Of a stretch of 64,000 nt of DNA, positions 27,598 through 37,200 are shown piece by piece (the stretch's first letter is position 1; each line of letters starts with the position of its first letter). The notes below the pieces were generated by a model that searched no databases, had not been told where the DNA came from, and saw only the letters and a program-made list of their open reading frames with translations. The stretch is from Pseudomonadota bacterium (GTDB taxonomy: Bacteria; Pseudomonadota; Gammaproteobacteria; Xanthomonadales; Rhodanobacteraceae). Both the position numbers and the translations under genes were made by a program. The stretch is from NCBI GenBank assembly GCA_021827205.1, contig JAKAWV010000006.1:22868-86867 (forward strand). The letters run 5' to 3'.

Positions 27598-29051
27598 CCG
27601 TGGCCGCCGCGCGCACGCTGGTCATTCTCGGCGCTACCGGTGACCTCACCCAGCGCCTGCTGATGCCGGCGCTGTATCGCCTGCATCGACAAGGCCTGAC
27701 GCGCGATCTGCGCATCCTCGGTTACGCCATGGAGCCGTGGTCGCGCGCGCGCTTTCAAAGCCATATCGACAAGGCCTTGCGCGCCTTCGCCGAGGGCTTC
27801 GACGCGCGCGCGGCGGCAGGCTTCGTCAAGCAGCTCGATTACGCCAGCGGCCAGCTCACGCCGCAGGATGTCTCGGCCATCGCCGCGCGCCTCGGTCCCG
27901 GCACGCTGTTTTATCTGGCCCTGCCGCCACCCCTGTTCGGCACCGCAGCGCAAGCGCTGGGCGCGGCCGGATTCGCCCAGCCGCCGCGCGGCGGCTGGCG
28001 GCGCCTGGTGGTGGAAAAACCCTTTGGCACCGATCTGCACAGCGCCGAGGTACTGCGCACGCAAATGCACCAGCACTGGGATGAAGCGCAAGTACTGCGC
28101 ATTGATCATTTCCTCGGCAAGGAGGCCACGCAAAATCTGATGGTGATGCGCTTCGCCAATCGCCTGCTGGAACCGGTGTGGAATGCGCAGCATATCGCCC
28201 AGGTGCAGATCACCTACGCCGAAACCCTCGGCGTCGAACACCGCGCAGCCTATTACGACAAGGCCGGCGCGCTGCGCGACATGCTGCAAAACCACCTCAT
28301 GCAGTTGTTCAGCCTGGCCGCGATGGAGCCCTTGTCCACGTGGGATGGCGAGGTGTTGCGCGATCACAAGGTCGAGGTGCTGCGCGCGGTCAAACCCATC
28401 GATCACCGCAACCTCGATGCGCACGCGGTGCGCGGCCAGTATCGCGCCGGCCGGCAGGGGCGCAAGACGCTGCCGGCGTATCGCCGCGAGCCCGGCGTCG
28501 CACGCGGTTCCAACACCGAAACTTTTGCCGCGCTGCGCCTGGAGATCGACAACTGGCGCTGGCAGGGCGTGCCGTTCTACCTGCGCAGCGGCAAGCGCCT
28601 GGCGGCCGAAACCTCGGAAATCGCCGTGCAGTTTCGGCGCGTGCCGGGGCCGCTGCCGGGCCTGGTGCGGGCCGACGAGCCCAACTGGCTGGTGCTGCGC
28701 ATCAAGCCCGAGCAGCGCATGGACTTGCAGCTCACCGCCAAGCGCCCCGGGCTGCAGCTTGAGGGCCACGGCGTGACCCTGACCGCGCCCTATGAGAGCG
28801 CCGGCAACAGCGGGTTTTCCGCCTACGAGCAGTTGCTGATCGACGCGCTGGCCGGCGAGCGCGCGCACTTTCTGCGCTTCGACGAGGTGGAGTGGGCGTG
28901 GCGCATCGTCGATCCGGTGTTGCGCGCGTGGCGGCACGGCAGCCCCGATTTTTATTCCGCCGGCGGCGAAGGGCCGGCCACGCAGGCGCGCTTGCTGGAC
29001 GCCGGCTTGCGCTGGCGTTCGATCGCCGCGGGTTCGGGGGCTGACGCATGA
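27594..29051 (+). CDS. zwf: Glucose-6-phosphate 1-dehydrogenase
   Basis: 485 residues from GTG overlapping the gnd stop (GTGA). GATGDLTQRLLMPALY is the coenzyme fingerprint, VVEKPFGTD follows, and RIDHFLGKE contains the catalytic His-Phe-Leu-Gly-Lys. It oxidises glucose-6-P to 6-phosphogluconolactone. A lactonase gene (pgl), normally a neighbour, is absent from the operon. The stop overlaps the GH15 start (ATGA). Confidence 0.95.
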   Translation: MTVAAARTLVILGATGDLTQRLLMPALYRLHRQGLTRDLRILGYAMEPWSRARFQSHIDKALRAFAEGFDARAAAGFVKQLDYASGQLTPQDVSAIAARLGPGTLFYLALPPPLFGTAAQALGAAGFAQPPRGGWRRLVVEKPFGTDLHSAEVLRTQMHQHWDEAQVLRIDHFLGKEATQNLMVMRFANRLLEPVWNAQHIAQVQITYAETLGVEHRAAYYDKAGALRDMLQNHLMQLFSLAAMEPLSTWDGEVLRDHKVEVLRAVKPIDHRNLDAHAVRGQYRAGRQGRKTLPAYRREPGVARGSNTETFAALRLEIDNWRWQGVPFYLRSGKRLAAETSEIAVQFRRVPGPLPGLVRADEPNWLVLRIKPEQRMDLQLTAKRPGLQLEGHGVTLTAPYESAGNSGFSAYEQLLIDALAGERAHFLRFDEVEWAWRIVDPVLRAWRHGSPDFYSAGGEGPATQARLLDAGLRWRSIAAGSGADA

Positions 29052-31348
29052 ACGCGCCCGGATGCCCCGGCATGGCGCCGGCATGGAGCAGCAGCGCCAA
29101 GGATATCGTCGGCACCGCGCTGGGTTCCGGCCGCGTCTGGTTCACGCTGGGCTACGGCATTCTGGACGAGGTGTACTGGCCCTCGTGCAGCCTGCCGCAA
29201 ATCCGCGATCTGGGCTTCATCGTGGCGGGCGAGGATTTCTGGTGCGAGGTCAAGCGCGAGCACCGCTATCAACTGAGCACGCCCGATGCGGAAGTGCCGC
29301 TGCCCAAAGTGGTGCATGAGCATGAGCGCTACAAGTTGGAGTTCGAGGTGTTGGCCGACCCGCTGCGCGACGTGGTGTTGATCCGCTATCGCCTGCACGG
29401 CGATGGACTCAGGCTGTACGCGCTGCTGGCGCCACATCTGGGCGGATCGGGTCACGACAACAGCGCGCTGGTGCATGCGCACGGCCTGGCTGCGCTGAAA
29501 CAGGACAACGCGCTGATGCTGGTGGCCGATCAGGGCTTCGCGCGCGGCAGCGCGGGCTATGTCGGCGCCTCCGATGGTTGGCAGGACTTCCAGCAACACA
29601 ACGCGATGACGTGGACGTACGCCTGCGCCAGCAATGGCAACGTGGCCCTGCTGGGCGAGTTGAATGCGCTCCACGGCGTGTTGGCGCTGAGCTTCGCCGA
29701 TACGCTGGAAGGCGCGCAGACCCTGGCGCGCGCATCCCTGGCGCAGGGTTATGAATCCGCGCGCGTGGGCTTTGTCGAAGGCTGGCGGCACTGGTCGCGC
29801 GCGCTGCGGTGCGATCTCAAGGACCCCGTGCTGAAGCAGGCCGTGCGCCGCTCGGCGATGGTGCTGAAGGTGCACGACGACCGCCGCTATCCGGGCGCGC
29901 TGATCGCCAGCCTCAGCATCCCATGGGGCAATACCCGCGACGATCCGGGCGGCTATCACCTGGTGTGGTCGCGCGACGCGGTGGAAGCCGGCTTCGCCAT
30001 GCTCGCCTGCGCGCACCACGAGGAGAGCCGCGCGCTGCTTTCGTATCTGATCGCCACGCAGCAGGACGACGGCCGCTGGGCGCAGAATTTCTACACTGAC
30101 GGACGCCCCTACTGGACCGGCGTGCAGCTCGATGAAGCCGCGCTGCCGGTGCTGCTGGCCGCCAAGCTCGACGAGATGGGCCTGCTCGATGGCCAGCGCG
30201 CCGCGGCCACGGCCATGGCGCGGCGCGCGCTGCGTTTCGTCGCGCGCACCGGACCAGTCAGTCCGCAGGATCGCTGGGAGGAGAACCCCGGCATCAATCC
30301 CTTCACCCTGGCCGCGGCCATCGCCGCGCTGGTGGCCGGCGCCGCGCACGGTTTTCTGGATGCGGCGGACGCGCGCTACGCGCTGCTGCTGGCCGATGAC
30401 TGGAACGCGCGCATCGAGTCGTGGGTGTACGTGCAGGACACCGAGCTGGACCGCGCGCACGGCACGCACGGTCATTACGTGCGCATCGCCCCGCCCGGGC
30501 AGGACGCGCAGCACAGCGAGGTCGCGCTGAAGAATCGCGGCCGCGTGGTGGTCGCCGCGCGCGATCTGCTCGGGCTGGAGTATTTGTATCTGGTGCGTCT
30601 GGGTTTGCGCGATGCCGCGGACGCGCGCATCGTCGACACCACGCGTCTGGTTGATGCGCTGCTGCGCGTGCAAACGCCCTCGGGCGCCTTCTACCGGCGC
30701 TACAACGAGGACGGTTACGGCGAGCACGGCGATGGCCGCGCCTTCGACGGCACCGGCGTCGGCCGCGCATGGCCGCTGCTGACCGGTGAGCGCGGCCAGT
30801 TCGCGGTGCAGGCCGGCGAGGACGCGCGGCCCTATCTCGATGCCATGCTGGCCTCGGCCAGCGAGGGCGGCATGCTGCCCGAGCAGATCTGGGACAGCGA
30901 ACCGATTCCCGCGCGTGGCCTGTACCCGGGACGCCCCACCGGCAGCGCCATGCCGCTGGTCTGGGCGCACGCCGAATTCATCAAGCTGGCCACGGTGATG
31001 CAGCACAAGTTGCCGATCGAGCAACTGGCGGAGGTCGTTGCGCGCTACGCCGCGCCGCGCGTGGCCGCCGTGCAACTGTGGCGGCCGCAGGCACCCGGCG
31101 CGCAGCTCGATGCCGCGCGGCCCGTGTTGATCGAGGGCGATGCGCCATTCGTGCTGCACATTGGCCACGACGGTTGGCAGGGCGTGCGCGATGTGCCCAG
31201 CGCGCCCACCGGGCTGGGCATGCATGGCGTGCATCTGGATGGCGCGGCGCTGGCCACGGCGCGTTCGCTCGAATTCACACGTCGTTTTCTGGATGGCCGC
31301 GACTGGGAAGGCCGCGACTGGCGCCTGCAGATGGGCGCACCCGCCTGA
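29048..31348 (+). CDS. GH15 glucoamylase-like glycoside hydrolase
   Basis: 766 residues without a signal peptide, so probably cytoplasmic. The N-terminal beta-sandwich (VWFTLGYGILDEVYWPS) and the (alpha/alpha)6 barrel with YHLVWSRDAVEAGF, DRWEENPGINPFTLAA (general acid) and LPEQIWDSE (general base) identify a prokaryotic glucoamylase. It releases glucose from the ends of alpha-glucans. Coupling by ATGA to zwf and the Pgi-kinase two genes earlier suggests that glucose freed here enters as glucose-6-P. Confidence 0.92.
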   Translation: MNAPGCPGMAPAWSSSAKDIVGTALGSGRVWFTLGYGILDEVYWPSCSLPQIRDLGFIVAGEDFWCEVKREHRYQLSTPDAEVPLPKVVHEHERYKLEFEVLADPLRDVVLIRYRLHGDGLRLYALLAPHLGGSGHDNSALVHAHGLAALKQDNALMLVADQGFARGSAGYVGASDGWQDFQQHNAMTWTYACASNGNVALLGELNALHGVLALSFADTLEGAQTLARASLAQGYESARVGFVEGWRHWSRALRCDLKDPVLKQAVRRSAMVLKVHDDRRYPGALIASLSIPWGNTRDDPGGYHLVWSRDAVEAGFAMLACAHHEESRALLSYLIATQQDDGRWAQNFYTDGRPYWTGVQLDEAALPVLLAAKLDEMGLLDGQRAAATAMARRALRFVARTGPVSPQDRWEENPGINPFTLAAAIAALVAGAAHGFLDAADARYALLLADDWNARIESWVYVQDTELDRAHGTHGHYVRIAPPGQDAQHSEVALKNRGRVVVAARDLLGLEYLYLVRLGLRDAADARIVDTTRLVDALLRVQTPSGAFYRRYNEDGYGEHGDGRAFDGTGVGRAWPLLTGERGQFAVQAGEDARPYLDAMLASASEGGMLPEQIWDSEPIPARGLYPGRPTGSAMPLVWAHAEFIKLATVMQHKLPIEQLAEVVARYAAPRVAAVQLWRPQAPGAQLDAARPVLIEGDAPFVLHIGHDGWQGVRDVPSAPTGLGMHGVHLDGAALATARSLEFTRRFLDGRDWEGRDWRLQMGAPA

Positions 31349-31414
31349 GCGCGCTGCGCGCGGCATGAGTCGCGGGCCGCGGCCGCAAGTCGCTGGCCAT
31401 CGATGGAGAACTGG

Positions 31415-32719
31415 ATGGTTCACGCTTCACCGCTGCGTGTGCTGATGCTGGGCTGGGAATATCCGCCGCGCATCGCCGGCGGCCTGGGCAAGGCCAGCCA
31501 GGGCATCGCGCGCGCGCTGGCGCAGGCCGGCGTCGAGGTGTTGTTTGTGCTGCCGCGCTACGACCGCGTGCTGCAGGCGCGTGGGCTGCGCGTGGCCGGC
31601 GTCGCCGCGTGGCTGCGGCGCCCGCGCGCGACCCGCAACGCAAGTGCTGCGATGCCGGGGCGCTTGCAGCGCCTGGTGCTGGATGCGCGCTTGCGGCCCT
31701 ATCTGCCGTTGTCGGCGCCGCAACAGCGGCGCGTCGTGTCGACAGAACTGGCCGAGGGCGATGCCGAGGCAGATGCGCTCTATGGCGTCGATCTGGCGCG
31801 CGAGGTGGCGCGTTACGCGCGTCTGGTGCGCGATCTGGGCGCGCGCGTCGACGCCGATGTGATCCACGCCCACGACTGGATGAGTTTTCCCGCCGCGCTG
31901 GCGCTGGCCGACGCACGGCACTGGCCGCTATGCGTGCATGTGCATTCGACCGAATACGATCGCAGCGGCGCGGGCGCGGATGCGCGCATCGAGGCCATCG
32001 AACGCGTGGCCTGCGCGCGCGCCGCGCGCGTGTTCGCGGTCAGCGAGTACACCCGCGGCGTGCTGATCGAGCGCTACGGCATCGCCGCCGACAAGATCGA
32101 GGTGATCTACAACGCGCCCGATGCCCCGGCGATGCCCGCTTGCGCGCCGGTGGCGATGGCGGCGCGGCCGCCCTGGGTGGTGTTTCTGGGGCGCCTGGCC
32201 TTTCAGAAAGGCCCCGATCACTTCCTGCGCGCGGCCGCCGAGGCGGCGCGGCATCAGCCGGATGCGCGCTTCGTGGTGTGCGGCAGCGGCGCGATGCTGG
32301 CGCAGCTGCAGCAATTGGCGATCGAACTGGGCGTGCGCCAGCGCGTCGAGTTTCGCGGCTTTCTGGGTGCGCGCGATGTCGCGCGCGTGCTGGCGCAAGC
32401 GCGCCTGCTGGTCATGCCCAGCGTGTCGGAGCCGTTCGGGCTGGTCGCGCTGGAAGCGCTCGCCGCCGGCACGCCGGTGATCCTGTCGCGGCAGTCGGGC
32501 GTGCGCGAGGTGCTCAGTCCCAGTCTGCAAGCCGACTTCTGGGATCACGAAAAGCTCGCCGATCAGATGCTCGCCGTATTGCGCTGGCCCGAGCTTGCGC
32601 AGCAGATGGTCGCGGATGGCCGCGCGCAGCTTGCGCGCCTGTCGTGGGATGCCTCGGCGCAGCACATTCTCGCGGCGTATGTGGAGATCCTCGGCGCCAG
32701 CGGCGGCGCGCCGTCATGA
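31415..32719 (+). CDS. GT4 glycosyltransferase, glycogen-synthase-like
   Basis: 434 residues. The ATG at 31415 has GGAGA six bases upstream; an ATG at 31403 is the alternative. LMLGWEYPPRIAGGLGKASQ is the N-terminal glycine-rich loop of starch/glycogen-synthase-like enzymes, VIHAHDW follows, and the C-terminal GT-B half has VVFLGRLAFQKGPDHFL and SVSEPFGLVALEALAAGTPV (donor-binding E-x7-E). It likely extends an alpha-glucan from a nucleotide sugar. Its partner is the overlapping GH57 gene. It starts 66 bp after the GH15 stop. Confidence 0.88.
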   Translation: MVHASPLRVLMLGWEYPPRIAGGLGKASQGIARALAQAGVEVLFVLPRYDRVLQARGLRVAGVAAWLRRPRATRNASAAMPGRLQRLVLDARLRPYLPLSAPQQRRVVSTELAEGDAEADALYGVDLAREVARYARLVRDLGARVDADVIHAHDWMSFPAALALADARHWPLCVHVHSTEYDRSGAGADARIEAIERVACARAARVFAVSEYTRGVLIERYGIAADKIEVIYNAPDAPAMPACAPVAMAARPPWVVFLGRLAFQKGPDHFLRAAAEAARHQPDARFVVCGSGAMLAQLQQLAIELGVRQRVEFRGFLGARDVARVLAQARLLVMPSVSEPFGLVALEALAAGTPVILSRQSGVREVLSPSLQADFWDHEKLADQMLAVLRWPELAQQMVADGRAQLARLSWDASAQHILAAYVEILGASGGAPS

Positions 32720-33933
32720 GTCTGGATGTCTGCTTCTACTTCCAGGTGCATCAACCGTGGCGTTTGCGCCACTACACCTACAAGGACATCGGCCACGCGC
32801 ACGATTACTTCGACGATGCGGCCAATGCCGCCATCCTGCGGCGCGTGGCGCAGCACTGCTATCTGCCGATGAATGCGCTGCTGCTGGACGCGATCCGCGC
32901 GCACGCGCCGCATTTTCGCGTGAGTTTTTCCATCACCACCACGGCCTTGCAGCAGATGGTGGCCTGGGCGCCACAGGTCTTGCTGTCGTTTCGCGAACTG
33001 CTGGCGACCGGCGCGGTCGAGCTGCTCACCGAGACCTCGCACCACAGCCTGGCCGCGCTGCATGATGCGCGGGAATTCGCCGCGCAGGTACGGCTGCACC
33101 AGGCGAGTTGCGCGCAACTGCTGGGCGCGTGCGCCGGGAGTTTTCGCAACACCGAGTTGATCACCAGTGATCGCGTGCTCACGCAGGTCGCGGCGATGGG
33201 CTTTGGCGGCGTGTGCATCGAGGGCGCCGAGCGTCTGCTGCGGGGGCGCAGTGCGTCGCATGCGTATCGATTTTCCGCGGCGCCCGGATTGGCGGCGCTG
33301 CCGCGCCACTACCGTCTCAGCGATGACCTCGCGTTTCGCTTTTCCGATCGGCACTGGAGCGCGTGGCCGCTGACCGCGACGCGCTACGCCGACTGGCTGC
33401 AGAGCGAGGCTGAAGCGCGCCCCGCGCAGGGCGGTTTCATCGGCCTGTACATGGATTACGAAACCTTCGGCGAGCACCAGTGGGCCGACAGCGGCATTTT
33501 CGCGTTCATGCGCGCGTTGCCGGGCGAGTTGCTGCGGCGCGGCTGTTTTCGCTTCGTCACCCCGACGCAAGCCGCGCGCGCCACACCGGCCGATGCCGCG
33601 CGACTGGATTTGCCGCAGGCGATCTCGTGGGCCGACCAGGAGCGCGATACCTCGGCCTGGAATGGCAATGCCATCCAGCGCGCCGCGCTGGCGCGTTGCT
33701 ACGGGCTGGCTGACAGCTTGCGCCATATGCCCGCCGCGGCGGATGCGGCGGCGCTGCTGGAAGACTGGCGCCGCCTGCAAACCAGCGATCACTTCTACTA
33801 CATGGCCACCAAGCACTGGAGTGATGGCGATGTGCACAAGTATTTCAGTCCCTACGAATCGCCTTATGCCGCCTGCGTCAATTACATGAACGTCATGGAT
33901 GATCTGGCCGGGCGCTGCGGCCCACCCCGTTGA
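32716..33933 (+). CDS. GH57 alpha-amylase/branching-type glycoside hydrolase
   Basis: 405 residues, ATGA overlap with the GT4 gene. DVCFYFQVHQPWRLRHY is the classic GH57 N-terminus; SFRNTELIT carries the nucleophile region (Glu), and GLYMDYETFGEHQ the acid aspartate; HYMA-like DHFYYMATKHWSDGDVH closes the domain. Members are amylases, 4-alpha-glucanotransferases or branching enzymes, and specificity is not resolved here. Together with GT4 and GH15 it points to synthesis and turnover of an internal glucan. It is the last gene of the operon. Confidence 0.9.
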   Translation: MSLDVCFYFQVHQPWRLRHYTYKDIGHAHDYFDDAANAAILRRVAQHCYLPMNALLLDAIRAHAPHFRVSFSITTTALQQMVAWAPQVLLSFRELLATGAVELLTETSHHSLAALHDAREFAAQVRLHQASCAQLLGACAGSFRNTELITSDRVLTQVAAMGFGGVCIEGAERLLRGRSASHAYRFSAAPGLAALPRHYRLSDDLAFRFSDRHWSAWPLTATRYADWLQSEAEARPAQGGFIGLYMDYETFGEHQWADSGIFAFMRALPGELLRRGCFRFVTPTQAARATPADAARLDLPQAISWADQERDTSAWNGNAIQRAALARCYGLADSLRHMPAAADAAALLEDWRRLQTSDHFYYMATKHWSDGDVHKYFSPYESPYAACVNYMNVMDDLAGRCGPPR

Positions 33934-33938
33934 TCAGC

Positions 33939-34022
33939 GTGTCGCATGCAATGCACGCCCACGGACCTTGCAATTGCATGCGACACAAGTCACGCATGTC
34001 GTGCGTGTGGCTGGTCCGTGGG
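33939..34022 (+). other. Interleaved inverted repeats after the carbon operon
   Basis: GTGTCGCATGCAAT (33939-33952) pairs perfectly with ATTGCATGCGACAC (33973-33986). CCCACGGACC (33958-33967), in the loop, pairs perfectly with GGTCCGTGGG (34013-34022), which lies outside. A further hairpin CACGCA/TGCGTG sits between (33991-34007). This is the topology of an RNA pseudoknot. No T tract follows. It could be a terminator, a 3' stabiliser or a structured RNA. Confidence 0.55.
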
Positions 34023-34048
34023 TTGATGCCCTAACGTGCTTCGTGATC

Positions 34049-34090
34049 CGGGGTTCAATTTTCTACTAATTGAGTATAAATTCACGGAGG
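34049..34090 (+). promoter_or_regulatory. AT-rich promoter candidate before the GGDEF-EAL gene
   Basis: A short AT-rich island in very GC-rich surroundings contains TATAAA (34075-34080), a good -10 candidate with only a poor -35 match upstream (GGTTCA, 17 bp away). GGAGG follows at 34086-34090, in front of an ATG at 34096 that is not in the frame of the large gene. Confidence 0.35.
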
Positions 34091-34124
34091 ACGGCATGCG
34101 CCGCCGCTGCGATCAGGGGATGGC

Positions 34125-34229
34125 ATGCACGATCATGGCCTGCGGGGGCGTTTGTTGCGATCGGTCCGTGGCTCGCGCACAGCGATGCGCGGGCGCTTGC
34201 ATGGTGAAATCCAGCGACGACGCGCATGA
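34125..34229 (+). CDS. 34-aa leader ORF coupled to the GGDEF-EAL gene
   Basis: ATG with AGGGGA just upstream opens MHDHGLRGRLLRSVRGSRTA; the TGA overlaps the ATG of the next gene (ATGA). The peptide is very basic. Nothing similar is known to me. It may serve only to couple translation, or it may be chance. Confidence 0.25.
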   Translation: MHDHGLRGRLLRSVRGSRTAMRGRLHGEIQRRRA

Positions 34230-37200
34230 GCCTGGCCATGCTTGTTGTCATCGTCGCCCTCGTGATCGCGCTTGTGGTTGCCGCCCTCGCGGCGCTGTGG
34301 CTGCGCACTCGCGCGCAACTGCAAGCCCGGACGCGCGAGCAGCAGCGCCTGCTCGATGCGCAGAAAATGGCCGGCATCGGTTACTGGGAGTACGACATCG
34401 CGCGGGGCTGGCTGGCCTGGTCGGATGCCACCTTGGCGCTGTTCGGCATCGAGCGCGACGCGTTCGACGGCAGTTATGCCGATTTCATTCGTCGCGTGCA
34501 TCCCGAAGACCAGCCGCGCCTCGCCGCGCTGCGTGAGCACAGCCTGCAAACTGGCGAGACGCTGGACGTGCGCTATCGCATCGTGCGCGGCGATGGCGGC
34601 ATACGCACCCTCGATGAGCACGGCGAACTGCACACGCGCGGCAATGGCCGACGCGTGCTGCTGGGCACCGTGCGTGATGTCAGCGCGCTGGTCGACGCCG
34701 GCCAGCGCGAGCAACGGCAGACGGCGCAATACCGCTATCTGTTCGATCGCAATCCGATGCCGATGGCGATCTATGCGCGCGACACGCTGAGTGTGCTGGC
34801 GGTCAATGACGCCGCGGTTGCAATGGCCGGCTACACGCGCACCGAGCTGCTGGCGTTGCGCGTCTCCGATATGTTGACCATGGAAGAGCGCGCGCGCTTC
34901 GTGCGGCATATCGCCAGCAGCCGTCCGGAACACGCCGATGTAGGCGTGTATGCCATGCAACGCAAGGACGCTGCGCCGTTGCGCTGTCGCGTGTTCGGCC
35001 AGGACATCCTGTTCGACGGTCACGGCGCGCGCATGGTCATGCTGCTGGATGTGACCGCGGCCGAGTTGGCACGCGCGGCGCTGGAGTTCAGCGAGGCGCG
35101 CCTGCGCCTGGCCGCGCGCGCCTCGCACGATGCCATCTGGGACTTCGATATCGCCGCCGACACGCTGTGGTGGAACGAGGGCTACACCGCGCTGTTTGGC
35201 TATGACGCGGCGCGCGGCACGCCGCATCTCGCGGATTGGAGCGCGCGCATCCATGCCGATGATCGCGCCCGCGTCGAGGCCAGCTTCGCGGCGGCGCTGC
35301 GCGGCGACCGGGAACAGTGGCAGGAGGATTACCGCTATCGGCACAAGGACGGTCAATACATCGACGTCCGTGACCGCGGCTATATCCTGCGCGATGCGGC
35401 CGGGCATGCCGTGCGCATGGTCGGCGGCATGCACGATCGCAGCCGCGAGGTGAACGCGCAGCGCGATTTGCAACAGCGCGTGCAAAACTATCGCGTGCTG
35501 ATCGAGCAGATGCCGGCGCCGTTGCTGGTGCTGCAGGATGGGCGCGTGCGCATGGCCAACACCGCGGCAGTGATGCTGCTCAAAGGCGATGCGCCCGAGC
35601 ATCTGCATGGACTTGTCGTCGAAGATCTGTTCGAGCCGGCCGCGGCGGCCTTGTGTCGATCGCCAGGCGCCGCCCCCGCACAAACATCGGAAAGCGCCGT
35701 GCGCTGCCTGGATGGCAGCGTATTCGAGGGACAATTGCAGATCGCCGATTTTCGCGGCAGCGAGGCCGGTGGCGTGCAGGTGCTGCTGCGCGACGTGGGC
35801 GCCGAGCGCCGCCTGGCCGCGGTCGAGCAGGAGCGTGTGGCGTTCTTTCGCCTCTCCGCCGATGGCTTTGGCATCCTCGATGGCGATTCGCGCATCATCG
35901 AAGCCAATGCGTCCTTGCGCAGCCAGTTGGGACTCGACACCGACAGCGCCGGCGGCACGCTCATGGATCTGCTCGAAAACGAGCATCGCGCGCGCATGCG
36001 CGACGCCTGCCTGAATCTGCAATTGGGCGAGGCCAGTGAAACCGTCGAATGTCGCCTGCGCGGACGCGCCGATGAGACCTGGGTGGAGCTGGGTTTCGTG
36101 CGCGCGCGCAGCGACACCTGGTACATGGTCGCGCGCGACATCAGCCGTCAGATGCGCGCCGAGGCCGAGGCGCGACTGCTGCAGCGCGCGGTCGAAGCGG
36201 TCGAGAACGGCGTGGTCATCTGCGATGCGCGCGGCCCTGATATGCCACTGGTTTACGTCAATCCCGCGTTCACGCACATCACCGGTTACCGGGCAGACGC
36301 CGTCATCGGGCGCAGCGCGCGCTTCCTGTATCGGGACGACGCCGACCAGCCCGGATTGCGCGAGCTGGATCAGGCCATGGCCGATGGCAATTCGGCCAGC
36401 GTCGTGGTGCGCAATTACCGGCAGGACGGCAGTCTGTTCTGGAATCGCCTGCGCATCGCGCCGGTACGCGATGCGCATGGACTCAGCCACTGGGTCGGCA
36501 TCCAGCAGGACATCAGCGAGGAACGCCGCGCCGAGGACCACCTGCAGCAACTGGCGCTGAGCGATGAACTCACCGGGCTGCCCAACCGCCGCGCGTTGCT
36601 GGTCGACATCGACGCGCTGCTGCCGCGCGAGCCGCTGGCGCTGGTGCATCTGGGTCTCGATCAATTCAAGCTGATCAACGATGCACTGGGCCACGCCAGC
36701 GGTGACGAGCTGCTGCGCAAGCTTGGCGCGCGCCTACGCGCCGCCTTGCCCGGGACGGTGCTGCTGGCGCGCTTCGGCGGCGATGAGTTCGTGGCGCTGG
36801 TGCCGCGGATCACCGCGCAACTGCAGCGCGTGCTGGAGCTCATCAGCGACAACGTGCGCCGACCGATCGAATTGCAGGGAACACTGCAGCAACTCAACTG
36901 CAGCATCGGCGTGGCGCTGGCGCCCGAGCATGGCGACGGCGCCGATGCGCTGATGCGCTCGGCCGACGCGGCCATGCACGAGGCCAAGCGCCTGGGCCGC
37001 AACCGCAGCGTGACCTACAGCACGCACCTGCACGAGGCCGCGCGCCAGCGTCTGGCGGTGATCTCGCGATTGCGCGGCAGCGATCTCGGACGCGAGCTGG
37101 CGCTGCATTACCAGACCATCCATGACGGCGCCAGCGGCGCCATCGTCGGCGTCGAGCTGCTGCTGCGCTGGCCGCGCGGACCGGAAGGTCTGCGCAGCCC

